A stretch of DNA of 64,000 bases from Mycolicibacterium xanthum (GTDB lineage: Bacteria; Actinomycetota; Actinomycetes; Mycobacteriales; Mycobacteriaceae), in the NCBI RefSeq assembly GCF_019710635.1, contig NZ_JAIFZS010000035.1:18934-82933 (forward strand). Reading direction: 5' to 3'. The notes under the pieces are model-generated. The model did no database searches. It saw only the letters and a list, made by a program, of their open reading frames with translations, and had not been told where the DNA came from. Position numbers and translations under genes: made by a program. Below, piece by piece: positions 20,979-31,099 of this stretch; position 1 is the first letter of the stretch; every line of letters starts with the position of its first letter.

Positions 20979-22646
20979 ATGCGTATCCGGGCGTTCGCGC
21001 CGGCGATCCTGCCGTATCAGCGTGGGTGGCTGCGCGCCGATCTGCTCGCCGGGCTGGCCACCGCCGCCGTGGTCATCCCGCAGGCCATGGCCTACGCGAC
21101 GGTGGCGAACCTGCCGCCGCAGTTCGGCCTCTATACGTGCATGCTGCCGCTGGTGGTCTACGCCTTCGTCGGCGGCTCCCGCACCGCGAGCGTCAGCACC
21201 ACCTCCACCATCGCGACGCTCACCGCGTCCACGATGCTCGGTGCCGGTATCGCCGCCGGGTCACCGGACGCCCCGTCCGAGCTGGTGACGCTGACCCTGC
21301 TGGTCGGGGTGATCCTGTTGGTCGCCCGGGTGCTGCGGCTCGCGTCGCTGGTCGAGAACATCAACGAGGCGACCCTGATCGGCATCAAGGCCGGTGTCGG
21401 GCTGACCGTCGCGGCCACCCAGCTGCCCAAGCTGCTCGGTGTGCCCGGCGACCCCGACGCGGACGGCTTCCTGCGCACCGTGCTGTCGATGGTGCGCCAC
21501 CTCGGCGATGTGCACCTCGCCACCGTGGCGCTGGCCGTGGCGAGTATCGCGATCCTGCTCGCGATGTCGCGGTTCGTGCCCGCGGTGCCCGGCCCCCTGC
21601 TCGTCGTCGTCCTCGGCATCGGCCTGGCGGCGGGCGTCGACCTGCCCGGCCACGGCGTCGCGTTGATTCCGGAGGTGCCGCAGGGGATTCCGCTTCCCGG
21701 CCTGCCCAGCCTCGACCATGTCGGCGGGCTGCTCCCGGGGGCGCTGGCGATCGCACTGATGGCGTTCCTCGAGACGGTCGCGGTCGCGCGCGGCGTCCGC
21801 CGGCCCGACGAGCCGCCCGTCGAACCCGACCGGGAACTGGCCGCCAGCAGCATGAGCGCGCTCGTCGGCTCGTTCTTCCACGCGCTGCCGCCGTCCGCCG
21901 GGTTCTCCCAGAGCAGCGTCAACGCCCGCGCGGGCGCCAAGAGCCAGGTGGCGGGGCTGGTCACCGCGGCCCTCGCGGTGCTGGTGTCGCTGTTCCTGGC
22001 ACATGTGCTGAGCATGTTGCCGCAGGCGACCCTGGGCGCCATGGTGCTCGTTGCGACGCTCGGGCTCGTCGACATCACGGCACTGGCACGGCTGTACCGC
22101 TACGACCGCGTCGAGTTCGGGATGGCCGTCGCGGTCGCGGTGTTCGCGCTGACGGCCGGACTGCTGCGGGCGATCGCCGTCGGCGTGGTGCTGACCCTCT
22201 ACCTGGTGCTCCGCGAAATCAACACCCCGAACGTCATACGCCTGGTCCGGCAGGACGGCGCGGGCTGGCACGAGGCCATCGAAACCGCGGGAGCCACCGA
22301 AACCGCTGCGGCGCCGACGGACCCGCTGGTGCTGAGGTTCGGAACGGCGCTCTACACCGCCAACCTGCGATCGAACACCGCGGCCGTGCACACCTTCGTC
22401 GAGGCCGCCGGGTTTCCCGGCACCGTCATCCTCGATCTGCGCCGGCTACCGAAGATGTCGTCGACCGTGCTGGACGGATTGCGCGACTTCGAAACCGAAC
22501 TCGCCCCCGACGGTGTCCGGATCGTCTACGCCTGCCTGTCCGAGCACGTGCACACGATGGTGCGCGGGTGGCCGTGGTGGCAGCAGGTGGAGTCCGAAGG
22601 CCGGTACTTCACCACCATCGACGACGCGGTGAACGCCGTGCGGTGA
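20979..22646 (+). CDS. SulP/SLC26-family anion transporter with STAS domain, copy 2
   Basis: About 555 residues with the same SulP plus STAS layout (VIPQAMAYATVANLPPQFGLYT near residue 35; STAS segment TVILDLRRLPKMSSTVLDGL near 490). It is clearly diverged from the upstream copy, so this looks like an old duplication or two separate recruitments. GTG 20970 is an alternative start nine bases earlier. The STAS domain lacks the usual Asp-Ser pair, reading KMSS in that region. It ends 7 bp from the mpa stop, convergently. Confidence 0.92.
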   Translation: MRIRAFAPAILPYQRGWLRADLLAGLATAAVVIPQAMAYATVANLPPQFGLYTCMLPLVVYAFVGGSRTASVSTTSTIATLTASTMLGAGIAAGSPDAPSELVTLTLLVGVILLVARVLRLASLVENINEATLIGIKAGVGLTVAATQLPKLLGVPGDPDADGFLRTVLSMVRHLGDVHLATVALAVASIAILLAMSRFVPAVPGPLLVVVLGIGLAAGVDLPGHGVALIPEVPQGIPLPGLPSLDHVGGLLPGALAIALMAFLETVAVARGVRRPDEPPVEPDRELAASSMSALVGSFFHALPPSAGFSQSSVNARAGAKSQVAGLVTAALAVLVSLFLAHVLSMLPQATLGAMVLVATLGLVDITALARLYRYDRVEFGMAVAVAVFALTAGLLRAIAVGVVLTLYLVLREINTPNVIRLVRQDGAGWHEAIETAGATETAAAPTDPLVLRFGTALYTANLRSNTAAVHTFVEAAGFPGTVILDLRRLPKMSSTVLDGLRDFETELAPDGVRIVYACLSEHVHTMVRGWPWWQQVESEGRYFTTIDDAVNAVR

Positions 22647-22653
22647 GGGGCGC

Positions 22654-24492
22654 CTAGAGGTACTGCCCCAGGTTCGACTCGGTATCAATAGCACGGCTAG
22701 CCGACGAACTCTTGCCGGTGACGAGCGTGCGGATGTAGACGATCCGCTCGCCCTTCTTGCCCGAGATCCGGGCCCAGTCATCGGGATTGGTGGTGTTGGG
22801 CAGGTCCTCGTTCTCGGCGAACTCGTCGACGATCGAGTCGAGCAGGTGCTGGATGCGCAGGCCGGGCTGGCCGGTCTCGAGCACCGACTTGATCGCGTTC
22901 TTCTTCGCGCGGTCGACCACGTTCTGGATCATCGCCCCGGAGTTGAAGTCCTTGAAGTACATGACTTCCTTGTCACCGTTGGCGTAGGTGACCTCCAGGA
23001 ACCGGTTGTCGTCGATCTCGGCGTACATCCGGTCCACGACCTTCTCGATCATCGCCTTGATGCAGGCCGCACGGTCCCCGCTGAACTCGCCGAGATCGTC
23101 GGCGTGCACCGGCAGAACCTCGGTCAGGTACTTGCTGAAGATGTCCTGCGCCGACTCCGCGTCCGGCCGCTCGATCTTGATCTTGACGTCCAGGCGGCCG
23201 GGCCGCAGGATCGCCGGGTCGATCATGTCCTCGCGGTTGGAGGCGCCGATGACGATGACGTTCTCCAGGCCTTCCACGCCGTCGATCTCGGACAGCAGCT
23301 GCGGCACGACCGTCGTCTCGACATCGGAGCTGACCCCGGTGCCACGGGTGCGGAAGATGGAGTCCATCTCGTCGAAGAACACGATCACCGGGGTGCCCTC
23401 GGAGGCCTTCTCCCGGGCCCGCTGGAAGATCAGCCGGATGTGCCGCTCGGTCTCGCCGACGAACTTGTTCAACAGCTCGGGACCCTTGATGTTGAGGAAG
23501 TAGGACTTCGCCTCCCTGGAGTCCTCACCGCGCAGCTCGGCCATCTTCTTGGCCAGCGAATTGGCCACCGCCTTGGCGATCAGCGTCTTGCCGCAGCCGG
23601 GCGGGCCGTAGAGCAGCACACCCTTCGGTGGGCGCAGCGCGTACTCGCGGTAGAGGTCCTTGTGCAGGAACGGCAGCTCCACGGCATCGCGGATCTGCTC
23701 GATCTGCCGGGTCAGGCCGCCGATGTCGTGGTAGCTGACGTCGGGCACCTCCTCGAGCACCAGGTCCTCGACCTCGGCCTTCGGGATACGCTCGAACGCA
23801 TAGCCGGCCTTGGTGTCGACCAGCAGGGAATCGCCGGGCCGCAGCTTGCGGGGCCGGTCGTCACCCAGCTCGTCCTCGTAGTCCTCGGGCAGGTGCTCGG
23901 CGGCCACCAGCGGCTCGGCCAGCCAGACGATGCGCTCCTCGTCGGCGTGGCCGACGACCAGCGCACGGTGACCGTCGGCGAGGATCTCACGCAGCGTGCT
24001 GATCTCGCCCACGGACTCGAAGTGCCCGGCCTCGACCACGGTCAGCGCCTCGTTGAGACGCACGGTCTGACCCTTCTTGAGCTCCTTGGTCTCGATGTTC
24101 GGCGAGCAGGTCAGGCGCATCTTCCGCCCGGAGGTGAACACGTCGACGGTGTCGTCCTCCTGCACACCGAGCAGCACGCCGTAGCCGCTCGGCGGCTGAC
24201 CGAGGCGGTCGACCTCTTCACGCAGCGCCAGCAACTGCTGGCGGGCTTCCTTGAGCGTGTCCATCAGTTTGGCGTTGCGGGCGGCCAGCGAGTCGATCCG
24301 AGCCTCCAGCTGGTGCACGTCACGCGCGCTGCGCAACCCGCTCTGGGGGCCTACCGCGTCCTCGAGCTGCTCACGCAGGACGGCTGCTTCGCGCCGCAGC
24401 TCTTCCAGTTCTGCGGCATCCTCGCCGGAAATGTGGTTATCGGGGGATGTCCCAAAGACTTCAGAGGCTTCAGAACGCTCGGACTCACTCAT
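22654..24492 (-). CDS. mpa: Mycobacterial proteasome ATPase Mpa (ARC)
   Basis: A 612-residue AAA+ unfoldase. It has an N-terminal coiled coil that binds Pup (about 28-98), two OB folds (about 100-240), then a AAA module with Walker A GPPGCGKT, Walker [11 protein letters not shown] and an arginine-finger region. The C-terminal ...NLGQYL is the tail that docks in PrcA pockets. The ATG at 24492 follows AGGGAG and gives MSESERSEA like M. tuberculosis; GTG 24510 would add six residues. It lies away from the dop-pup-prcBA operon, separated by four plus-strand membrane genes. Ortholog of Rv2115c. Confidence 0.98.
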   Translation of the reverse strand: MSESERSEASEVFGTSPDNHISGEDAAELEELRREAAVLREQLEDAVGPQSGLRSARDVHQLEARIDSLAARNAKLMDTLKEARQQLLALREEVDRLGQPPSGYGVLLGVQEDDTVDVFTSGRKMRLTCSPNIETKELKKGQTVRLNEALTVVEAGHFESVGEISTLREILADGHRALVVGHADEERIVWLAEPLVAAEHLPEDYEDELGDDRPRKLRPGDSLLVDTKAGYAFERIPKAEVEDLVLEEVPDVSYHDIGGLTRQIEQIRDAVELPFLHKDLYREYALRPPKGVLLYGPPGCGKTLIAKAVANSLAKKMAELRGEDSREAKSYFLNIKGPELLNKFVGETERHIRLIFQRAREKASEGTPVIVFFDEMDSIFRTRGTGVSSDVETTVVPQLLSEIDGVEGLENVIVIGASNREDMIDPAILRPGRLDVKIKIERPDAESAQDIFSKYLTEVLPVHADDLGEFSGDRAACIKAMIEKVVDRMYAEIDDNRFLEVTYANGDKEVMYFKDFNSGAMIQNVVDRAKKNAIKSVLETGQPGLRIQHLLDSIVDEFAENEDLPNTTNPDDWARISGKKGERIVYIRTLVTGKSSSASRAIDTESNLGQYL

Positions 24493-24639
24493 GCTGCGCT
24501 CCCTTCCCACACCGGAAGTTGGTGCGGTAACAACTTCAACGCTACCGGCGATTCAGCCATTGTGTGTGGTCTAGGAATTCGACACACCTGGCGACACTGT
24601 TAGCCTCTGTAGATCAGTCGGCCGAACGAAAGGACAGCC

Positions 24640-25140
24640 GTGACCCCGAAATCCCTCGTCACCAGCTTGACCGCTGGGGCGGCAGCAGCCGTGGTGATCG
24701 GCGCTGCGGCCGCGGGTGTGACCTCGATTTCAGCCGGCGCGGGAATCGCGTCCGCGCAGCCGGCCGTCTTCACGGCACCGCTGCCCGCCGCACCGGCGCC
24801 CGAGCTGCAGGGTCCGCTGATCTCGACGCTGACCGCCCTGGCCGGACCGGGTTCGTTCAGCGGGGCCAAGGGCACCTACGTGCAGGGTGGGCTGGGCCGC
24901 ATCGAGGCCAGGATGGCCGACAGCGGGTACAGCAGCGCCGCCGCCAAGGGGTATTTCCCGCTGAGCTTCACGATCGCCGACATCGACCTCAACGGCCCGG
25001 TGGCAACCGCCAACGTGACCGCGGCGGCACCCTCCGGCGTCGTCGCGACACAGCCGCTGACCTTCATCACCGGCCCGAGCCCGACCGGCTGGCAGCTGTC
25101 CAAGCAGTCCGCGCTGGCCCTGATGTCGTCGGTGGGCTGA
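24640..25140 (+). CDS. Secreted MTB12/CFP2-like antigen
   Basis: A 166-residue exported protein. Residues 1 to about 40 form a signal peptide (KSLVTSLTAGAAAAVVIGAAAAGVTSI...ASAQP). The mature domain (about 55-165) matches the MTB12 low-molecular-weight antigen: LSTLTALAGPGSFSGAKGTYVQGGLGRIEARM and PLSFTIADIDLNGPVATANVT. The fold resembles NTF2-like proteins; function is unknown. GTG 24640 follows AAAGGA. It sits directly before lppK, whose protein carries the same domain. Confidence 0.88.
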   Translation: MTPKSLVTSLTAGAAAAVVIGAAAAGVTSISAGAGIASAQPAVFTAPLPAAPAPELQGPLISTLTALAGPGSFSGAKGTYVQGGLGRIEARMADSGYSSAAAKGYFPLSFTIADIDLNGPVATANVTAAAPSGVVATQPLTFITGPSPTGWQLSKQSALALMSSVG

Positions 25141-25172
25141 GTATCGCGGGTTTCCCGGTCGCTCACCGGAGA

Positions 25173-25769
25173 ATGACGCGGGTGCGCGGCATCGCAGTGG
25201 CTCTGGGCGCCGCCGCCGTGGTGGCGGCGCTGGGGCTCGCCGGGTGCAGCCAGCCGAGCCATCCGGCCGCGTCACCGTCGCCGGAGACCTCACCGGCGCC
25301 CTCGGTCGGGATGCCGGCACCCAGCGCCCCCGCCCGTGGTGGCCCGCCGCTGCCCCCGGCCTCGGCGCTGACCGATGTGATGGGCAGGCTCGCCGATCCC
25401 GCGGTTCCCGGCGACCAGAAGGTCGTCCTGATCGAGGACGGCTCCGCCGACGAGGCCGCCGGCCTGGACCGGTTCGCCGCCGCGCTTCGCGACAACGGCG
25501 CCCTCCCGTTGACCTTCGAGGCCCGCGATCTGGCCTGGTCGCAGTCCGATCCGGGCAATGTCGTGGCGACCGTCGTCGTCAGGACCGCCAACCCGGAGGG
25601 CAACGAGTTCACCTACCCGATGGAGTTCGCCCCTGCCTCGGGTTCCTGGCAGCTGACGCGTCAGACCGCCGATCTGCTACTCGCGCTGGATCCCGGCGCC
25701 TCGGCGACCGCCACCCCGGCGCCCGCACCGGCTCCTGCCCCGGCACCGACGACGACGCCGACCCGCTGA
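25173..25769 (+). CDS. lppK: Lipoprotein LppK, MTB12-like domain
   Basis: A 198-residue lipoprotein. The signal peptide ends in the lipobox LAGC, so Cys25 would be lipidated and the protein anchored on the outer face of the membrane. A Pro/Ser/Ala linker follows, then an MTB12-like domain (ALTDVMGRLADPAVPGDQKV ... LPLTFEARDLAW ... GSWQLTRQTADLLL). It ends in a PAPAPAP-rich tail. It matches Rv2116 by position and type. The neighbouring gene encodes a secreted version of the same domain, so the pair is a local duplication. Confidence 0.88.
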   Translation: MTRVRGIAVALGAAAVVAALGLAGCSQPSHPAASPSPETSPAPSVGMPAPSAPARGGPPLPPASALTDVMGRLADPAVPGDQKVVLIEDGSADEAAGLDRFAAALRDNGALPLTFEARDLAWSQSDPGNVVATVVVRTANPEGNEFTYPMEFAPASGSWQLTRQTADLLLALDPGASATATPAPAPAPAPAPTTTPTR

Positions 25770-25773
25770 GCCG

Positions 25774-26070
25774 ATGTGGATCGGCTGGCTGGAGTTCGAC
25801 ATCCTGCTCGGCGACGTGCACTCGTTGAAGCAGAAGCGCTCGGTGCTGCGGCCGCTGGTCGCCGAGCTGGCGCGCAAGCTGGCGGTGTCCGCGGCCGAGA
25901 CCGGCGAGCAGAACCTGCACCGGCGCGCGGGCGTCGGCGTCGCCGTGGTCGCCGGTGACCGCCAACACGTGGTGAACGTGCTCGACGCCGCCGAGCGTCT
26001 CGTCGCGGCCCGGCCGGAGATCGAGTTGTTGTCGGCGCGCCGGGGGCTGCGCCGCAGCACCGACGAGTAG
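25774..26070 (+). CDS. DUF503 family protein
   Basis: A 98-residue protein of the YlxP/DUF503 family: it opens MWIGWLEFDILLGDVHSLKQKRSVLRPLV and has a second conserved stretch VGVAVVAGDRQHVVNVLDAAER. Family members are small ferredoxin-like alpha/beta proteins, often near ribosome-maturation genes; the biochemical role is unknown. It begins five bases after lppK. Ortholog of Rv2117. Confidence 0.9.
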   Translation: MWIGWLEFDILLGDVHSLKQKRSVLRPLVAELARKLAVSAAETGEQNLHRRAGVGVAVVAGDRQHVVNVLDAAERLVAARPEIELLSARRGLRRSTDE

Positions 26071-26081
26071 CCCCGACCGCT

Positions 26082-26150
26082 CCCCGCCGAAATGGCATTC
26101 CGGCAGCCAGAGTGCGGGTGACGCCCTGCTGGAATGCGAGTTCGGCGGGG
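26082..26150. repeat. Long interrupted inverted repeat between convergent genes
   Basis: The arms CCCCGCCGAA (26082-26091) and TTCGGCGGGG (26141-26150) pair. After a 3x3 internal loop, GCATTCCGGCAG (26095-26106) pairs with CTGCTGGAATGC (26126-26137) with one G-T wobble. It fills the gap between the DUF503 and trmI stops, so it could act as a bidirectional terminator or be a dispersed mycobacterial palindrome. Confidence 0.8.
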
Positions 26151-26156
26151 CCGGGC

Positions 26157-27962
<1,806 letters not shown>

Positions 27963-27971
27963 CCACAGCGG

Positions 27972-29363
27972 CTACGTCAGCGGCTCGAGGTCCTGCAGCA
28001 TCGTCGGCACCAGTTCGCTGACCGTGGGGTGGATGTGCATGGTGCGGGATATCGCGGTGTAGGGCAGCTTCGCGGTCATCACGTCGAGGACGCAGTGCAC
28101 CACCTCGTCGCCACCGACGCCGAGGATCGCCACGCCCAGGATCTCCTCGGTCCCGGCGTCGACGACGATCTTCATGAAGCCCTGCGTCTCGCCCTTCTCG
28201 ACCGCGCGGCCCACCCGGGTCATCGGCCGCTTGCCCACCAGCGCTCTGCGGCCGGAACGGCGGACCTCGTCGACGGTCATGCCGGCCCGTCCCAACGGCG
28301 GGTCGATGTAGAGGGCGTAGGTCGTCACCCGGTCGCTGACCCGGCGGGGGTCGCCGTGCAGCAGGTTGGCCGCGACGATCTCGAAGTCGTTGTAGGAGGT
28401 GTGGGTGAACGCCCCGCGCCCGTTGCAGTCGCCCATCGCCCAGATGTGCGGCACGTTGGTGCGCAGCTGATCGTCGACGACGATGTAGCCGCGCTTGTCG
28501 GTCTCGACCCCGGCGGCCGCCAGCCCGAGGTCGTCGGTGTTGGGTCGCCGGCCCACCGCGACGAGCAGATGACTGCCGGTGATCGGCTCTGCACCGACGC
28601 GCGGCGTGACGGTGCAACCGCCGGAGTCGTTGTCCCGCTTGGCGAAACTGATCGCATCGGCACCGACCACCACGTCGATGCCCTCGGCCTCGAGGATCTC
28701 TTTGATGGCCGCCGAGACGTCCTCGTCCTCCCGCGACGTCAGCCGGGGACCCCGCTCCACCACCGTGACGCGGGCGCCGAAGCGGCGGTACATCTGGGCG
28801 AACTCCAGCGCGATGTAGCTGCCACCGATGATCACCAGATGCTCGGGAACCACGTCGAGGTCGAGGATGCCGACGTTGGTGAGGTAGTCGACCTCGGCCA
28901 GGCCGGGCATGTCCGGGACCACCGCGCGGCCACCGACATTGAGGAAGATGCGGTCGGCGTGCAGCAGCCGGTCACCGACCCGGATCGTGTGCGGATCCTC
29001 CAAGCGGGCGTGCCCGCGGATCAGCGTCGCGCCCCTCATGCCCTCGATCCAGGACTCGACGCCCTCCCGGTCGCCGCCGCTGATCCGGTCCTTGCGCGCC
29101 TTCACCTTCGTCATGTCGACGGTGATGTCGCCGGCGCCGACGCCGAAATCGCCGCCGCGGCGGGCCAGGTGCGCGGCGTGCGCACTGGCCACCAGCGTCT
29201 TGGTCGGGATGCACCCGTAGTTCACGCAGGTGCCGCCGACCAGCTTGCGCTCGATGACCGCGACGGTCTGTCCGTCGGCGGTCAACCGACCCGCCAGCGG
29301 TGGCCCGGCCTGACCGGCGCCGACGATGATCGCGTCGAAGTGTGTTGGCTCGGAATCGGTCAC
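27972..29363 (-). CDS. FAD-dependent pyridine nucleotide-disulfide oxidoreductase, MerA-like
   Basis: A 463-residue class I flavin disulfide reductase. It has a FAD site (DAIIVGAGQAGPPLAGRL), the redox pair GGTCVNYGCIPTKTL (about residues 43-57), an NAD(P) site (VIIGGSYIALEFAQ) and the C-terminal acid-base pair HIHPTVSE. It resembles proteins annotated as mercuric reductases, but it has no N-terminal HMA domain and no C-terminal Cys pair, so mercury reduction is unlikely. The substrate is unknown. GTG 29363 is used. It lies 9 nt downstream of the DUF4126 gene on the same strand. Confidence 0.9.
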   Translation of the reverse strand: MTDSEPTHFDAIIVGAGQAGPPLAGRLTADGQTVAVIERKLVGGTCVNYGCIPTKTLVASAHAAHLARRGGDFGVGAGDITVDMTKVKARKDRISGGDREGVESWIEGMRGATLIRGHARLEDPHTIRVGDRLLHADRIFLNVGGRAVVPDMPGLAEVDYLTNVGILDLDVVPEHLVIIGGSYIALEFAQMYRRFGARVTVVERGPRLTSREDEDVSAAIKEILEAEGIDVVVGADAISFAKRDNDSGGCTVTPRVGAEPITGSHLLVAVGRRPNTDDLGLAAAGVETDKRGYIVVDDQLRTNVPHIWAMGDCNGRGAFTHTSYNDFEIVAANLLHGDPRRVSDRVTTYALYIDPPLGRAGMTVDEVRRSGRRALVGKRPMTRVGRAVEKGETQGFMKIVVDAGTEEILGVAILGVGGDEVVHCVLDVMTAKLPYTAISRTMHIHPTVSELVPTMLQDLEPLT

Positions 29364-29371
29364 GGGCCGGC

Positions 29372-29854
29372 TCAGACCAGGCTGACCAGGAAGGCGACCA
29401 GGAAGCCCCCGCCGACGGCGACGATGTCCTCACCGAACGCCCCCGGCTTGTCGTTGCCGTTGTTGGCGGTGTAGAGCCGGCCGCGCACCGCCGCACCACC
29501 GAGGGTGCCGATCACGGCGCCGATCATCCCGGCGCCGAGGGCGCTGAAGGTGTGGAAGAACGCGCTGCCGATCACCGCGCCCGCGAACGCGCCGGTGACG
29601 AGGCGGGTGATGAACTGCTGGGGGACCTTACGGCTGGGAGTCTTGGGCAGCTGGTCGGTGACCAGCTCCCCCAGCAGGAAGATGGTCAGCACGGTGACGG
29701 TGATCGGGTGCGCCACCCACTCCGACCACTTGCCGTCCAGGTCGATCCAGCCGAACATCGCGCCCCAGGCCACCACGGCCGGTGCGGTCATCGCGCGCAG
29801 ACCGGCGATCACACCGATCAGCAGGGCCAGCAGCAGTACCAGAGCGTGGGTCAT
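29372..29854 (-). CDS. DUF4126 small membrane protein (Rv2120c-like)
   Basis: A 160-residue integral membrane protein with about four helices (ALVLLLALLIGVIAGLRAM, ITVTVLTIFLLGELVTD, FITRLVTGAFAGAVIGSAFF, EDIVAVGGGFLVAFLVSLV). The conserved LRAMTAPAVVAWG and LPKTPSR segments match DUF4126. Function is unknown. The ATG at 29854 follows GGAGGT. It is downstream of hisG, the same place as Rv2120c. Confidence 0.85.
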   Translation of the reverse strand: MTHALVLLLALLIGVIAGLRAMTAPAVVAWGAMFGWIDLDGKWSEWVAHPITVTVLTIFLLGELVTDQLPKTPSRKVPQQFITRLVTGAFAGAVIGSAFFHTFSALGAGMIGAVIGTLGGAAVRGRLYTANNGNDKPGAFGEDIVAVGGGFLVAFLVSLV

Positions 29855-29921
29855 CGGACCTCCGTGCGGTGTGCGGTCATCCGGACGCTAACACGCCCAA
29901 CGGTGCGGTGAGTGGCCTCGA

Positions 29922-30773
29922 TCAGAAGCGGCAGAACCGGATGTCGGACGCCAGAATCGCCTTGGCCCCGATCCCGGCGAGCTCGTCCATGATGGCGTTG
30001 ACGTCCCGGCGCGGCACCAGGGCGCGCACCGCCACCCAGGCCGGGTCGGCCAGTGGCGCGATGGTCGGCGACTCCAGCCCCGGGGTCACCTCGGTGGCCC
30101 GGTCGAGCAAGCTGCGCGGGCAGTCGTAGTCGAGCATCAGATACTGCTGACCGAACACCACGCCCTGCACCCGGGCCGCCAGCTGGTCACGGGCAGCGGA
30201 CCTCTCGTCACCGTCACGCTCGATCAGCACCGCCTCGGAGTCGCACAGCGGCTCGCCGAAGGCCACCAGGTCGTGCAGCCCCAATGTGCGCCCGGATCCG
30301 ACCACGTCGGCGATCGCGTCGGCCACACCGAGCTGCACCGAGATCTCCACCGCGCCGTCGAGCCTGATGACGGTGGCCTCGATTCCCCTGGCGGACAGAT
30401 CTTTTCGCACCAGGTTCGGAAATGCGGTGGCGATCCGCTTGCCCGCCAGGTCCTCGACCCGCCAGGTCCGGCCGGCCGGAGCCGCGTAGCGGAACGTCGA
30501 CGATCCGAAGCCCAGCGCGAGCCGCTCACGCACCGGCGCATCCGATTCGCGGGCCAGATCGCGGCCGGTGATGCCGAAGTCGAGCTGACCCGAACCGACG
30601 TAGATGGCGATGTCCTTGGGTCGCAGGAAGAAGAACTCGACCTGGTTGGCCGGGTCGACGACGGTCAGATCCTTGCCGTCGGTGCGGCGCCGATATCCGG
30701 CCTCGGACAGGATCTCGGCGGCCGGTTCGCTGAGGGTGCCCTTGTTGGGCACGGCAACCCTGAGCACCCTCAC
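29922..30773 (-). CDS. hisG: ATP phosphoribosyltransferase HisG, long form
   Basis: A 283-residue enzyme for the first step of histidine synthesis (ATP plus PRPP). It is the long form with a C-terminal regulatory domain, so it does not need HisZ and should be feedback-inhibited by histidine. Visible motifs are [36 protein letters not shown] and the PRPP loop [17 protein letters not shown] 30773 overlaps the hisE stop as GTGA. GTG 30767 would give the exact N-terminus annotated in M. tuberculosis ([10 protein letters not shown]) and cannot be excluded. Confidence 0.97.
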   Translation of the reverse strand: MRVLRVAVPNKGTLSEPAAEILSEAGYRRRTDGKDLTVVDPANQVEFFFLRPKDIAIYVGSGQLDFGITGRDLARESDAPVRERLALGFGSSTFRYAAPAGRTWRVEDLAGKRIATAFPNLVRKDLSARGIEATVIRLDGAVEISVQLGVADAIADVVGSGRTLGLHDLVAFGEPLCDSEAVLIERDGDERSAARDQLAARVQGVVFGQQYLMLDYDCPRSLLDRATEVTPGLESPTIAPLADPAWVAVRALVPRRDVNAIMDELAGIGAKAILASDIRFCRF

Positions 30774-31051
30774 AACTTCCCGTACACGTCGTCGAGGGTC
30801 AGCCCGCGCGCGACCATCAGCACCTGCGTCCAGTAGAGCAACTGGCTGATCTCCTCGGCGAGGGCCTCGTCGCCCTCGTGCTCGGCCGCCAGCCAGACCT
30901 CGCCGGCCTCTTCGAGGATCTTCTTGCCGATGCCGTGCACACCGGCGTCCAGCGCCGCGACGGTGCCGCTGCCCGCGGGGCGGGTGCGGGCCCGTTCACT
31001 CAGCTCGGCGAACAGCGCATCGAAGGTCTTCACGAGGTGGGATTGTTCCAT
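30770..31051 (-). CDS. hisE: Phosphoribosyl-ATP pyrophosphohydrolase HisE
   Basis: A 93-residue all-helical enzyme for the second step of histidine synthesis, the same length as in M. tuberculosis. The metal-binding MazG-like motif [21 protein letters not shown] is intact. It is coupled to hisG by a 4-base overlap. The remaining histidine genes are not in the window. The ATG at 31051 is 48 nt after the sugar-transporter stop, so read-through from that gene is possible. Confidence 0.97.
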   Translation of the reverse strand: MEQSHLVKTFDALFAELSERARTRPAGSGTVAALDAGVHGIGKKILEEAGEVWLAAEHEGDEALAEEISQLLYWTQVLMVARGLTLDDVYGKL

Positions 31052-31099
31052 GTCGCCGCGACCGGCCGCGAACAGCCGGCGCGGGTCGGCGGCAGGGGC

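Noticed and set aside
27972..29363. Annotation as mycothione reductase or mercuric reductase
   Set aside because: The active-site context GGTCVNYGCIPTKTL differs from mycothione reductase, and MerA-specific cysteines are absent.
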